DNA from: Mesorhizobium sp. ORS 3324
GTDB lineage: Bacteria > Pseudomonadota > Alphaproteobacteria > Rhizobiales > Rhizobiaceae
Length of the DNA stretch: 64,000 nt
Direction of reading: 5' to 3'
Assembly: GCA_000824825.2 (NCBI GenBank)
Contig: LM655191.1
Coordinates: forward strand, 60,277 to 124,276
The position numbers and the translations under genes were made by a program. The notes beneath the pieces were generated by a model that saw only the letters and a list, made by a program, of their open reading frames with translations, was not told the origin of the DNA and searched no databases. How positions within the stretch are numbered: the stretch's first letter is position 1; each line of letters opens with the position of its first letter. Below, one piece after another: positions 8,612 through 16,800 of this stretch.

Positions 8612-9517
8612 ATGGCTGACCTCAGCGATCTCCAGGCTTTCCTGGCCGTGGCACGCGCCGGCGGCTTTCGCGAGGGAGCGCGCGCAACCGCTGGCAGCGC
8701 TTCGGCGCTCAGCGAAGCGATCCGTCGGCTCGAAACGCAGCTCGGTGTCAGGCTGTTCAACCGCACGACGCGCAGTGTCGCCCTGACGGAGGCTGGCGCG
8801 GGCCTGCTGGCGCGGCTCGGCCCCGCGCTGGGTGAGGTCGAGGCAGCGCTCGACGTCGTGAACGGCTTTCGCGACCGGCCGGCCGGTACCTTGCGGCTCA
8901 ACGTGCCGGTTAGTGCCGCGCGGCTGGTGCTCCCCAAGGTCGTCCCCGGATTCCTCGCCGCCTATCCTGCAATCCGGCTTGAGGTGATTGCCGAAGAGAG
9001 CTTTGTCGACCTGCAGGCGGCCGGCTGCGATGCCGGCATCCGCTACGACGAGCGGCTGGAGCAGGACATGATCGCGGTGCCGATCGGACCGCGAATCCAG
9101 CGTTTCGCGACGGCCGCTTCGCCTGCCTATCTCGCCAGGCATGGCCGGCCGCAGCACCCGCGCGACCTGCTTGACCATGCCTGTTTGCGTGGGCGCTTCT
9201 CAGGGCGCGCCGTGGCGCCATGGGAATTCGAGCGCGACGGCGAAGTGGTTCGGGTCGATCCGTCAGGCCCGCTGCTCGTCACTTTGGGCGGTGCCGTCGA
9301 TCTCGCCGTCGATGCGGCGATAGCCGGCACCGGCATCGTCAGCCTGTTCGAGGACTGGCTTCGCCCGCATTTCGAGAGAGGCACGCTGGAGCCGATTCTC
9401 GAGCCCTGGTGGCAGGAATTTTCCGGACCGTTCCTCTACTATCCCGGACGGCGCCTTGTGCCCGCGCCGCTGCGCGCGTTCATCGACTACATCAAGGGGC
9501 CATCAGGCCGCTGGTGA
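8612..9517 (+). CDS. LysR-family transcriptional regulator
   Basis: A 301-residue protein with an N-terminal winged helix-turn-helix (residues 1-60; A-F-L-A-V-A-R-A-G-G-F and S-A-L-S-E-A-I-R-R-L-E) and a C-terminal substrate-binding domain (about 90-295). It is divergently transcribed from the aldo/keto reductase, and LysR regulators usually control the divergent neighbour; this is inference. The end of the gene is followed by a strong bidirectional terminator shared with rpsI. Confidence 0.92.
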   Translation: MADLSDLQAFLAVARAGGFREGARATAGSASALSEAIRRLETQLGVRLFNRTTRSVALTEAGAGLLARLGPALGEVEAALDVVNGFRDRPAGTLRLNVPVSAARLVLPKVVPGFLAAYPAIRLEVIAEESFVDLQAAGCDAGIRYDERLEQDMIAVPIGPRIQRFATAASPAYLARHGRPQHPRDLLDHACLRGRFSGRAVAPWEFERDGEVVRVDPSGPLLVTLGGAVDLAVDAAIAGTGIVSLFEDWLRPHFERGTLEPILEPWWQEFSGPFLYYPGRRLVPAPLRAFIDYIKGPSGRW

Positions 9518-9520
9518 CAC

Positions 9521-9550
9521 ACAAAAAGGCCGCCCGGAGGCGGCCTTTCG
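9521..9550. terminator. Bidirectional rho-independent terminator (LysR / rpsI)
   Basis: Perfect stem AAAGGCCGCC / GGCGGCCTTT (9525-9534 and 9539-9548) with a four-base loop. On the minus strand it is followed by TTTTTGTGT and is the likely terminator of rplM-rpsI; on the plus strand it follows LysR. Confidence 0.85.
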
Positions 9551-9571
9551 AACGCTTGAAGAGCGTGAAGC

Positions 9572-10048
9572 TTAGCGCTTGGAAAACTGGAAGCTGCGGC
9601 GGGCCTTCGCCTTGCCGTACTTCTTGCGCTCGACCACGCGGCTGTCTCGGGTCAGGAAGCCGCCCTTCTTGAGCACGGAGCGCAACGCCGGCTCGTAATA
9701 GGTCAGCGCCTTGGAGATGCCGTGACGCACGGCGCCCGCCTGGCCGGACAGGCCGCCGCCGATGACGGTGGCGACGATGTCATACTGGCCGGCGCGATTT
9801 GCCGCGACGATCGGCTGGTTGAGGATCATCTGCAGCACGGGACGCGCGAAATAGGTCGCGAATTCCTTGTCGTTGACGGTGATCTTGCCGGAGCCCGGCT
9901 TCACCCAGACGCGCGCGATGGCGTTCTTGCGCTTGCCGGTGGCATAGGCGCGGCCCGACTTGTCGAGCTTCTGGACGTGGACGGGCGCGGCCGGCTGCGC
10001 GGCGGCAGTGACAGTCCCGAGTTCTGCGAGCGAGGAAAGCTCAGCCAT
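9572..10048 (-). CDS. rpsI: 30S ribosomal protein S9
   Basis: 158 residues. After an alphaproteobacterial N-terminal extension of about 30 residues comes the S9 fold with [12 protein letters not shown] and the characteristic basic C-terminal tail [17 protein letters not shown], which reaches the P-site tRNA. It overlaps rplM by one base (TAATG), so it is translationally coupled to it. Confidence 0.98.
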   Translation of the reverse strand: MAELSSLAELGTVTAAAQPAAPVHVQKLDKSGRAYATGKRKNAIARVWVKPGSGKITVNDKEFATYFARPVLQMILNQPIVAANRAGQYDIVATVIGGGLSGQAGAVRHGISKALTYYEPALRSVLKKGGFLTRDSRVVERKKYGKAKARRSFQFSKR

Positions 10049-10512
10049 TACGAGGCCCTCTTGTTCTTGGGGTTCAGCTTGGCCACGTCGAGCGTGACGG
10101 GCTGCTGGGCGGCGTGCGGATGCTCGGCGCCTGCATAGACGCGGAGATTCTTCATCTGGCGGCGGCCGAGCGGGCCGCGCGGGATCATGCGCTCGACGGC
10201 CTTCTCGACGACACGCTCGGGGAAGCGGCCCTCGAGCAGCTGGCGCGCGGTGCGCTCCTTGATGCCGCCGGGGTGGCCGGTGTGCCAGTAATAGACCTTG
10301 TCGGTGTACTTCTTGCCGGTGAACACCACCTTGTCGGCGTTGATGACGATGACATTGTCGCCATCATCGACATGCGGGGTGAAGGTGGGCTTGTGCTTGC
10401 CGCGCAGATGGTTGGCGATGACAGTGGCGAGGCGGCCGACGACGAGACCCTCGGCGTCGATCAGCACCCACTTCTTCACCACATCCGCAGGCTTCTGCGA
10501 AAAGGTAGCCAT
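10048..10512 (-). CDS. rplM: 50S ribosomal protein L13
   Basis: 154 residues with L13 signatures: W-V-L-I-D-A-E-G near the N-terminus, [15 protein letters not shown], and M-I-P-R-G-P-L-G-R. The frame is open to 10677 but ATG 10512 gives the conserved M-A-T-F-S-Q-K start. First gene of the rplM-rpsI operon. Confidence 0.98.
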   Translation of the reverse strand: MATFSQKPADVVKKWVLIDAEGLVVGRLATVIANHLRGKHKPTFTPHVDDGDNVIVINADKVVFTGKKYTDKVYYWHTGHPGGIKERTARQLLEGRFPERVVEKAVERMIPRGPLGRRQMKNLRVYAGAEHPHAAQQPVTLDVAKLNPKNKRAS

Positions 10513-10806
10513 GGTGTTGCTCTCAGGTTGACCTTCCCCATCCGCGAACGACAAGGAAAGCGTTTTTTGTTGCTTGGATTGGCGAGGGCGAAAGAGCCAT
10601 CCGCCAATAACAAAACGGCGGCCGTTGCGGGCCGCTGCTTCGGGAGGGCTTATAGGCGAGGGCGCCGAACGCGTCAAGGCGAATAGAAACTCATATGGCG
10701 CATAAAATAAGGCAAAAACAATAGGTTAAGTATGAGGTATTATTTTACCGCAGATGAAAGGGGCGCTCCGGCCGATCACCGGAACGCCCTCCGATGGATC
10801 CGGCCG
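10513..10806. other. Gap between rplM and the SRPBCC gene
   Basis: About 290 bases without a gene. It holds the rplM promoter and leader on the right-to-left strand, an AT-rich stretch at about 10685-10760, and the terminator hairpin of the SRPBCC gene at 10757-10791. No other coding or RNA signal is seen. Confidence 0.6.
10755..10791 (-). terminator. Terminator hairpin of the SRPBCC gene
   Basis: On the minus strand GGGCGTTCCGG, a short loop, then CCGGAGCGCCC followed by CTTTCATC. The stem has one mismatch. It lies 16 bases after the SRPBCC stop codon. Confidence 0.6.
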
Positions 10807-11208
10807 TCAGTTGGCGGCTTCGAGCGAGCGGCGGATCTCGGGCGCAAGCTGGTCCATTGCCGCGGCGAGCCAGTCGCAGAGCTCGTCCGGAGCGGTGTCA
10901 TGGATCCACACCAGCCGGCTGCGCCCATCGTTTTCCGCAAAGACCTGCATGGACGTGTTGTCGTGCCTCACGTCTTCGCCTTCCCAGGCCCAGACGATCC
11001 GGCGCGCCTGTTCGTCGCGGGCAATCAGCCTCTCATGCACGACCTTGCCGTCGGAGAAGGTCATTTGCCGCAAGTTGGGCTCGACCAGACGGCAATCGAT
11101 GAAGATGTCCGGCGTTGTCAGCCGGGGTCCCTCGGCGAAGTTGCCGACGGTCCGCCAGACGCTCTCCGGTGATGCATCGACGATCAATTCCCTGATAACT
11201 GATCCCAT
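10807..11208 (-). CDS. SRPBCC (START/polyketide-cyclase-like) family protein
   Basis: A 133-residue single-domain protein. The start I-R-E-L-I-V-D-A-S-P-E-S-V-W and the T-F-S-D-G-K-V-V-H-E-R and R-R-I-V-W-A-W stretches fit the SRPBCC hydrophobic-pocket fold. The ligand is unknown. It is divergent from a TetR regulator, with two TetR-type operators in between, so it is the probable target of that regulator. Confidence 0.75.
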   Translation of the reverse strand: MGSVIRELIVDASPESVWRTVGNFAEGPRLTTPDIFIDCRLVEPNLRQMTFSDGKVVHERLIARDEQARRIVWAWEGEDVRHDNTSMQVFAENDGRSRLVWIHDTAPDELCDWLAAAMDQLAPEIRRSLEAAN

Positions 11209-11230
11209 TTTGGTACCTCCTGTTTGACGG

Positions 11231-11263
11231 TAGACAAATCTGTCTACTAGACAAACCTGTCTG
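11231..11263. promoter_or_regulatory. Tandem 16-bp operators for the TetR regulator
   Basis: Two inverted repeats in tandem: TAGACA-AATC-TGTCTA (11231-11246, perfect) and TAGACA-AACC-TGTCTG (11248-11263, one mismatch). They sit between the divergent SRPBCC and TetR genes, which is where an autoregulatory TetR operator would be expected. Binding is inferred. Confidence 0.8.
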
Positions 11264-11300
11264 TATGCCGGAAAACGGGGCGCGTCAAAGGATATACGGG

Positions 11301-11891
11301 ATGGCGGGCCACACTGCTGACATCACTGACAATGGCCAGGAGAGTTCCGCGCGCAACCGCGTTCTGGATACGGCGACGAAGCTCTTCTATGCCGGGGGCG
11401 TGCATGCGATCGGCGTCGACCGGATCATCGCCGAGGCGGGCGTCGCAAAGGCCACTTTCTACAAATACTTTCCGGCCAAGGACGAGCTGGTCCGCGCTTA
11501 TGTCCAGAACCAAAGCCGGCTGGGGAGGGCCGCGATCGACAGGATCGGTGAGCGGCCGGCGCGGGCCACGATCCTGGCTATCTTCGATCTTGTTGCGGAT
11601 GCCGCCGCCCAACCGGGCTATCGCGGCTGCCCGTTTCTCAATGCCGCCGCCGAATATCCGGACCCGGGCCATCCGGTGAGGCAGGCGATCGGCGAGCACA
11701 GGCGTTGGAAGCACGACCTCCTGCGCAGTCTGCTCGCCGCCGACGGCAATCCGGATCCGGACATCACGGCCGATATCCTCACTGTTGCCGGCGACGGACT
11801 GCTCATCGCCAGCCACCTCGACAAACCCGCAAACCTGCGCCACCTCATCCGCGAGACGGTCCTGCAAATCCTGGGGCCATCAGCAGGCTAA
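11301..11891 (+). CDS. TetR/AcrR-family transcriptional regulator
   Basis: A 196-residue repressor with an N-terminal helix-turn-helix (I-I-A-E-A-G-V-A-K-A-T-F-Y-K-Y-F, about residues 40-55) and a ligand-binding C-terminal domain. The frame opens at ATG 11265, but that codon directly abuts the second operator half-site and has no ribosome site. ATG 11301 has AAAGGA upstream and is chosen. Expected to repress itself and the divergent SRPBCC gene through the twin operators. Confidence 0.88.
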   Translation: MAGHTADITDNGQESSARNRVLDTATKLFYAGGVHAIGVDRIIAEAGVAKATFYKYFPAKDELVRAYVQNQSRLGRAAIDRIGERPARATILAIFDLVADAAAQPGYRGCPFLNAAAEYPDPGHPVRQAIGEHRRWKHDLLRSLLAADGNPDPDITADILTVAGDGLLIASHLDKPANLRHLIRETVLQILGPSAG

Positions 11892-11913
11892 CGCTCGGCG
11901 CGGAGCTTGCCGT

Positions 11914-12312
11914 TTAGTGCTTGGCCTCGATTTCCTTGCGCGCTGCGCTGGCCAGGAACGCCGATCTTGTTATGCCGCGTTCGCGCGCCGCGGCATCGAT
12001 CGCCCGCAAGACACCGCGTTCGAACGTCACATTGGCCCTGATGACAGCGCTGTCATTGTCGATCAACGGTACCGACACCAGATATGCGCCCTCGGACAGG
12101 GCCGTGCGAATCTCCGCAGCCGAGACGATTGCCTCGTGGCTGGACGGTTCGGGAACCGGCATGTCTTCCGCCCACAACTGCAATGCTTCGATCGCGTTCG
12201 GGATGATATCTTCCGCATTGTCCGCAGCCGAGAAGCAGCCGGGAATGTCCGGAAAGCGAATGCCGAAAGCGCTGTCCGCATCCTTGTCGACCAAAGCGAA
12301 ATAGCTCTTCAC
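11914..12312 (-). CDS. hicB: HicB-family antitoxin
   Basis: 132 residues. The N-terminal half (F-G-I-R-F-P-D-I-P-G-C, about residues 20-30) is the degenerate RNase H-like domain that masks HicA. The C-terminal half (R-A-I-D-A-A-A-R-E-R-G-I-T-R-S-A-F-L) is a ribbon-helix-helix DNA-binding domain for autorepression. The start is taken as the GTG at 12312, which has GGAGG five bases upstream and overlaps the hicA stop as GTGA; an upstream GTG at 12339 is in frame. Confidence 0.88.
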   Translation of the reverse strand: MKSYFALVDKDADSAFGIRFPDIPGCFSAADNAEDIIPNAIEALQLWAEDMPVPEPSSHEAIVSAAEIRTALSEGAYLVSVPLIDNDSAVIRANVTFERGVLRAIDAAARERGITRSAFLASAARKEIEAKH

Positions 12313-12539
12313 AACAGCCTCCAACTGCCAGTCGCCCACGAGGCGTCAGTTCGTCCTGACCAGCCTGCTTGCTTGGCGATCGCGCGAGCAGTGCCAATCG
12401 GCAAATCCTTCTCCGGATGCGGAACGATCAGCACGATCTCGCCCTTTCGAAATTTGTGATGCGAGCCGCGAATAGACACCAGCTCGAAACCGTCATCCTT
12501 GAGACGCTTCACGATCTTCCGGCTGTCACGCTCGATCAA
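12309..12539 (-). CDS. hicA: HicA-family mRNA interferase toxin
   Basis: About 76 residues with the small double-stranded-RNA-binding fold. The stretch D-G-F-E-L-V-S-I-R-G-S-H-H-K-F carries the catalytic histidine, and V-P-H-P-E-K-D-L-P-I-G-T follows. It overlaps hicB by four bases, with the toxin first as is usual for hicAB. No ATG starts the frame; the family N-terminus (I-E-R-D-S-R-K) points to TTG 12539, with GTG 12566 as an alternative. The C-terminus, after A-G-W, is about 12 residues longer than usual. Confidence 0.85.
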   Translation of the reverse strand: MIERDSRKIVKRLKDDGFELVSIRGSHHKFRKGEIVLIVPHPEKDLPIGTARAIAKQAGWSGRTDASWATGSWRLL

Positions 12540-12585
12540 ACGCCATCTATGCGCATATAAATACACATCGAACGTATTTCAATTG

Positions 12586-13041
12586 TCAGGTCGGTTTCTT
12601 CTTCGGCGGGATCGAATAGGTGCCGGTGGCGTGGGCCACGGTGTGCTTGTCTGAACCGGCGACGATGTCGATATCGAACACCATTAGGCTCTTCCCGAGC
12701 TTGAGGATGCGGCAATGGCCGTCGATCGGACCTGCCTCGGCCTTGCGCATGAAGTTGATGTTGAGGTTGGTGGTCACCGAAAGCGCGTCCGGCCCGGCGT
12801 GGCTGAGCACGCAGACATAGCCGCCGATGTCGGCCAGCGTGAACAGCGACGGGCCCGACACCGTGCCGCCGGGACGCAGATGCCGTGCATCGGCATTGAG
12901 CCGCACCGTGCAGCCGCCGGGAAACACCTCCAGCGCCTCATAGAAGGAGAACTGGTCGTTGAGCTGCGGATAGACGCTTGCCATCAGCGCGTTGACTTCG
13001 GCCGCGGTCAGCACCGGCTTCAGATTGCTTTGAGCGGACAT
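12586..13041 (-). CDS. PaaI-family hotdog thioesterase
   Basis: 151 residues with the hotdog fold marks R-P-G-G-T-V-S-G-P (active-site loop) and N-L-N-I-N-F-M-R-K-A, as in PaaI/YdiI-type acyl-CoA thioesterases. It is divergent from an enoyl-CoA hydratase, which suggests a role in acyl-CoA turnover. The substrate is not predictable. Confidence 0.85.
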   Translation of the reverse strand: MSAQSNLKPVLTAAEVNALMASVYPQLNDQFSFYEALEVFPGGCTVRLNADARHLRPGGTVSGPSLFTLADIGGYVCVLSHAGPDALSVTTNLNINFMRKAEAGPIDGHCRILKLGKSLMVFDIDIVAGSDKHTVAHATGTYSIPPKKKPT

Positions 13042-13192
13042 GCGCGTTTCCTATATACGGGAAGTTCCAGGCGCGGGCGCCTGGACCAAATGGTGCCACG
13101 GAGAAAACACGCCTCGCGGCTGTTCTTCAACCGGCAGCATGCTAGTTCTGTTGCGCCATGCGCTGCGAGCGCTGACTGCGGAGGTTTAGAAA

Positions 13193-14014
13193 GTGGCTGA
13201 AGTCGTCGCCATCAAGCCGGCCGTCGCCGACGGCCCCGTTCTTGTCAGCCAGGACAAGGGTGTGCTGCGCCTCACGCTCGCCAGCCCGCCGGCCAATGCG
13301 CTGTCGCTGGCGACGATGGCCGCACTCCAGGCCGAGTTCGATCGCGTAAAGGCAGACAAATCCGTGCGCGTCATCATCCTGGCGGCGTCCGGCAAGGTGT
13401 TCTGCGCCGGCCACGACCTCAAGGAAATGACGGCGCACCGCGTCGATCCCGATCGCGGCCGCGCCTTCTTCGAAGAGACCTTCGCCGCCTGCGCGAAACT
13501 GATGCAGACGATCGTGCGCCATCCGAAGCCGGTGATCGCCGAGGTCGATGGCCTGGCGACCGCCGCCGGCCTGCAGCTTGTCGCGAGCTGCGACCTCGCC
13601 ATCGCCTCGCATGAGGCGACCTTCTGCACGCCAGGCGTCAATATCGGCCTGTTCTGCTCGACGCCAATGGTGGCGCTGTCGCGCAACGTCTCGCGCAAGC
13701 AGGCGATGGAAATGCTGCTCACCGGCGAGACGATCGATGCGGCGACGGCCAGGGAATTCGGCCTGGTCAATCGCATCGTGCCGCGCGAATATCTCAATCA
13801 GGTTGTCAACAAATACGCGCAAACCATTGCGTCGAAATCGTCTTTGGTGGTCAAGACCGGCAAGGAAGCATTCTACGCCCAGTCCGAGATGGGGCTCGCG
13901 GAAGCCTATGCCTATACCGGCCGCGTGATGGTCGAAAACATGCTGGCGCGCGACGCCGAGGAAGGCATCGGCGCCTTCATAGGCAAGCGCAAGCCGGAAT
14001 GGACCGACAAATAG
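13193..14014 (+). CDS. Enoyl-CoA hydratase/isomerase family protein
   Basis: 273 residues with the crotonase fold. A-G-H-D-L-K-E-M (about 79-86) and G-L-A-T-A-A-G-L-Q-L (about 121-130) form the oxyanion-hole loops, and a proline-rich P-P-A-N-A-L lies near the N-terminus. One of the two usual catalytic glutamates is not evident, so hydration activity is uncertain; the sequence resembles the ECHDC3-like branch. The GTG start is preceded by GGAGG. Confidence 0.85.
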   Translation: MAEVVAIKPAVADGPVLVSQDKGVLRLTLASPPANALSLATMAALQAEFDRVKADKSVRVIILAASGKVFCAGHDLKEMTAHRVDPDRGRAFFEETFAACAKLMQTIVRHPKPVIAEVDGLATAAGLQLVASCDLAIASHEATFCTPGVNIGLFCSTPMVALSRNVSRKQAMEMLLTGETIDAATAREFGLVNRIVPREYLNQVVNKYAQTIASKSSLVVKTGKEAFYAQSEMGLAEAYAYTGRVMVENMLARDAEEGIGAFIGKRKPEWTDK

Positions 14015-14059
14015 CTGGTCCCGGGATGCCGCCGCGCTTTTCCGATCTGAAGGTGTAAT

Positions 14060-14836
14060 TTGGCTGCCCGCAAGCAACTGACGCGGCTGAAGGCGCCTTA
14101 TCTCAAGCGCATCCTGCTTGAGCCGTCGCGCGTTGCGGATTGGGAGAAGTATCCCTGGAGCCTGCCGATCTTTCGGGATCGCGAATTCGCGTTAGAATTT
14201 GCATCGGCCATCACCATCATCGTCGGCGAGAACGGTACCGGCAAATCGACGCTGCTCGAGGCCATAGGCGCGCTGGCCGGCTACGACGAGGCCGGCGGCG
14301 GCAAAGGCTACATGCCCGTCGACCACTCCGGAGCCATCGACAAAAGCGGCGTCGCGCTTGCGGCCGCTTTGCGCGGCCACTGGCTGCCGAAGGTTACCGC
14401 CGGCTGGTTCTTTCGTGCCGAATCCTTCTATTCGGTCGCGCGCTACCTCGATCGAGCTGCGCTGGAGTCCGGCGGAGCGCCACCTGATTTCCTTTCGTGG
14501 TCGCACGGTGAGGGGTTCATCCGCTTCTTCGAGGAGCGCTGCCGCCGGCAGGGCATCTACATTCTCGATGAGCCCGAAAGCGCGCTTTCGCCGACACGCC
14601 AGATCGAATTGCTGAAGCTGCTTCAGCGTATGGAGCGTTCCGGCACCGCGCAGGTGATCATGGCCACACATTCGCCGCTGCTGATGGCCTGCCCGAACGC
14701 GCGCCTCTTCCGCATCAGCCGCTTCGGCCTCGATCCGATCGATTTTGAAGACACCGACCATTTTCGCATGATGCGCGACTTCTGCAGCGACCCGGCTGCC
14801 TTTCTCGCCGAAGCGCTCTACGAGGACGAGCCATGA
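14060..14836 (+). CDS. AAA-family ATPase (COG3910-like)
   Basis: 258 residues with a Walker A motif G-E-N-G-T-G-K-S-T (about 55-63), Walker B I-Y-I-L-D-E-P-E-S-A-L-S (about 170-181) and an H-loop A-T-H-S-P-L-L (about 203-209). It is an ABC-type ATPase without membrane segments or a coiled-coil insert, so it is neither a transporter nor an SMC protein. The start is TTG with GAAGGTG upstream. It overlaps the CoA-binding gene by four bases (ATGA). The function of this family is not established. Confidence 0.82.
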   Translation: MAARKQLTRLKAPYLKRILLEPSRVADWEKYPWSLPIFRDREFALEFASAITIIVGENGTGKSTLLEAIGALAGYDEAGGGKGYMPVDHSGAIDKSGVALAAALRGHWLPKVTAGWFFRAESFYSVARYLDRAALESGGAPPDFLSWSHGEGFIRFFEERCRRQGIYILDEPESALSPTRQIELLKLLQRMERSGTAQVIMATHSPLLMACPNARLFRISRFGLDPIDFEDTDHFRMMRDFCSDPAAFLAEALYEDEP

Positions 14837-15354
14837 ACCACGACGCCTACGACAATACCTACATCGCCGGTATCCTGAACTCGGTGAAGACGATCGCCAT
14901 GGTCGGCGCCTCGCCCAATGATGTGCGGCCGAGCTATTTTGTGCTGAAATACCTGCTCGCCAAAGGCTTTTCGGTGTTCCCGATCAACCCCGGCCAGGCC
15001 GGCAAGCAGATCCTGGGCCGCACCGTCTATGCCAGCCTCGCCGAGCTGCCGCAGCCGGTCGACATGATCGACATTTTTCGCGGCTCATCGGCAGTGCCGG
15101 GCATCGTCGACCAGGTGCTGAAGCTCGATCCGCTGCCCAAGGTCGTCTGGATGCAGCTTGGCGTGCGCCATGACGAGGCGGCCGCGCGTGCCGAGGCCGC
15201 CGGCATCAAGGTGGTGATGAACCGCTGTCCGAAGATCGAATACGGCAAGCTGTCGGGCGAGATCGGCTGGACCGGCGTCAATTCCGGCGTGCTGTCGTCG
15301 AAGAAGCCCTTGATGCGTCAGGGCTTCCAGAGCTTCGGCGTGCGGCAGAAATAA
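14833..15354 (+). CDS. CoA-binding domain protein (YccU-like)
   Basis: 173 residues with a Rossmann CoA-binding fold: I-A-M-V-G-A-S-P-N near residue 20, D-I-F-R and W-M-Q-L-G-V-R. The family is widespread, single-domain, and of unproven function. Translationally coupled to the AAA ATPase and upstream of the sulfhydrylase gene. Confidence 0.88.
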   Translation: MNHDAYDNTYIAGILNSVKTIAMVGASPNDVRPSYFVLKYLLAKGFSVFPINPGQAGKQILGRTVYASLAELPQPVDMIDIFRGSSAVPGIVDQVLKLDPLPKVVWMQLGVRHDEAAARAEAAGIKVVMNRCPKIEYGKLSGEIGWTGVNSGVLSSKKPLMRQGFQSFGVRQK

Positions 15355-15381
15355 CCTTCCCGCCGGTCGCGCAAAATTATT

Positions 15382-15406
15382 CCGGGAAGAAATGCATTTT
15401 TCCCGG
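15382..15406. other. 25-base palindrome upstream of the sulfhydrylase gene
   Basis: Arms CCGGGAA (15382-15388) and TTCCCGG (15400-15406) around a core that is itself palindromic (aaatgcattt). There is no T-run. It may be a terminator for the CoA-binding gene, a regulator site for the sulfhydrylase gene or a repeat. I cannot decide. Confidence 0.4.
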
Positions 15407-15515
15407 CGTTGGCCGCAGATCGCGTATCGAAAGGTATTTTCTTCTTTGCATTCCCAGCCGCGCTTCGCCAAGAATGCCCGGCGACTTTCGCTGGATCACC
15501 AAGAGGGAGGTTTCC

Positions 15516-16796
15516 GTGACCCGTACGCCCGGTTTCAACACGCTCGCCGTTCATGCCGGCGCCAAGCCGGATCCGGCGACGGGCGCGCGCGCCACGCCGA
15601 TCTACCAGACCACTTCCTATGTCTTCGATGACGCCGACCACGCCGCTTCGCTGTTCGGGCTGAAGGCCTTCGGCAACATCTACACCCGCATCATGAACCC
15701 GACTCAGGCGGTTCTGGAAGAACGCCTTGCGGCGCTCGAAGGCGGCACCGCTGGGCTTGCCGTCGCCTCGGGCCACGCCGCTCAGGTGATCATCTTCCAC
15801 AATCTGATGCGACCAGGCGAAAATTTCATCGCCGCCAACAAGCTCTATGGCGGCTCGATCAACCAGTTCGGCCACGCATTCAAGAACTATGGATGGGAGG
15901 TCCGCTGGGCCGACGTCAACGACCTCTCGACCTTCGAGAGCCAGATCGACGACAAGACCAAGGCGATCTTCATCGAAAGCCTCGCCAATCCCGGTGGCAT
16001 CTTCGTCGACATCGAGAGGATCGGCGATATCGCCCGAAGGCACGGCCTGCCGCTGATCGTCGACAACACGCTGGCCTCGCCCTATCTCGTGCGGCCGATC
16101 GAGCACGGCGCCGACATCGTGGTGCATTCGCTGACCAAGTTCATCGGCGGCCACGGCAATTCGATCGGCGGCGCCATCATCGACGGCGGCACCTTCGACT
16201 GGTCGAAGTCGGGCAAGTATCCGATGCTGTCGGAGCCGCGCCCCGAATATGGCGGCCTCGTCCTCCACGAGACCTTCGGCAATTTTGCCTTCGCCATCGC
16301 CGCCCGTGTGCTCGGCCTGCGCGATCTCGGCCCGGCGATCTCGCCCTTCAACGCATTCCTTATCCTGACCGGCCTGGAGACCTTGCCGCTCAGGATGCAG
16401 CGGCATTGCGACAACGCGGTGAGCGTCGCCGCCTGGCTTTCGAACCACCCGAAAGTCGAGTGGGTAAACTATCCCGGGCTGCCGAGCGACAAGAACAATG
16501 CGCTGCAGAAGAAATATTCGCCGCAGGGCGCCGGCGCCGTGTTCACCTTCGGCCTCAAGGGCGGCTATGAGGCCGGCGTCAAGTTCGTCGAGGCGCTGGA
16601 GCTGTTCTCGCACCTCGCCAATGTCGGCGACACCAAGTCGCTGGTCATCCACCCGGCTTCGACAACGCACCGCCAGCTCTCCGACGAGCAGAAGATCAAG
16701 GCCGGCGCCGGGCCGGACACGGTCCGCCTGTCGATCGGCATCGAGGACGTCAACGACATCGTCGCCGATCTGGAACAGGCTCTGAGCAAGGTCTGA
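15516..16796 (+). CDS. O-acetylhomoserine sulfhydrylase (PLP-dependent, MetY type)
   Basis: 426 residues. Forms homocysteine from O-acetylhomoserine and sulfide, a direct-sulfhydrylation route to methionine. The PLP lysine is in H-S-L-T-K-F-I-G-G-H-G (about residue 207), and Y-T-R-I-M-N-P-T and G-G-T-A-G-L-A-V-A-S-G-H-A-A are typical of the Cys/Met metabolism family. The GTG start at 15516 has GAGGGAGG upstream; ATG 15474 in frame lacks one. No SAM-II riboswitch was recognised in the leader. Confidence 0.9.
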   Translation: MTRTPGFNTLAVHAGAKPDPATGARATPIYQTTSYVFDDADHAASLFGLKAFGNIYTRIMNPTQAVLEERLAALEGGTAGLAVASGHAAQVIIFHNLMRPGENFIAANKLYGGSINQFGHAFKNYGWEVRWADVNDLSTFESQIDDKTKAIFIESLANPGGIFVDIERIGDIARRHGLPLIVDNTLASPYLVRPIEHGADIVVHSLTKFIGGHGNSIGGAIIDGGTFDWSKSGKYPMLSEPRPEYGGLVLHETFGNFAFAIAARVLGLRDLGPAISPFNAFLILTGLETLPLRMQRHCDNAVSVAAWLSNHPKVEWVNYPGLPSDKNNALQKKYSPQGAGAVFTFGLKGGYEAGVKFVEALELFSHLANVGDTKSLVIHPASTTHRQLSDEQKIKAGAGPDTVRLSIGIEDVNDIVADLEQALSKV

Positions 16797-16800
16797 TCCG

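Noticed and set aside
15355..15515. SAM-II riboswitch upstream of the sulfhydrylase gene
   Set aside because: Such riboswitches are common before methionine genes in this class, but I could not find the conserved pseudoknot core in the leader. A covariance-model search would decide.
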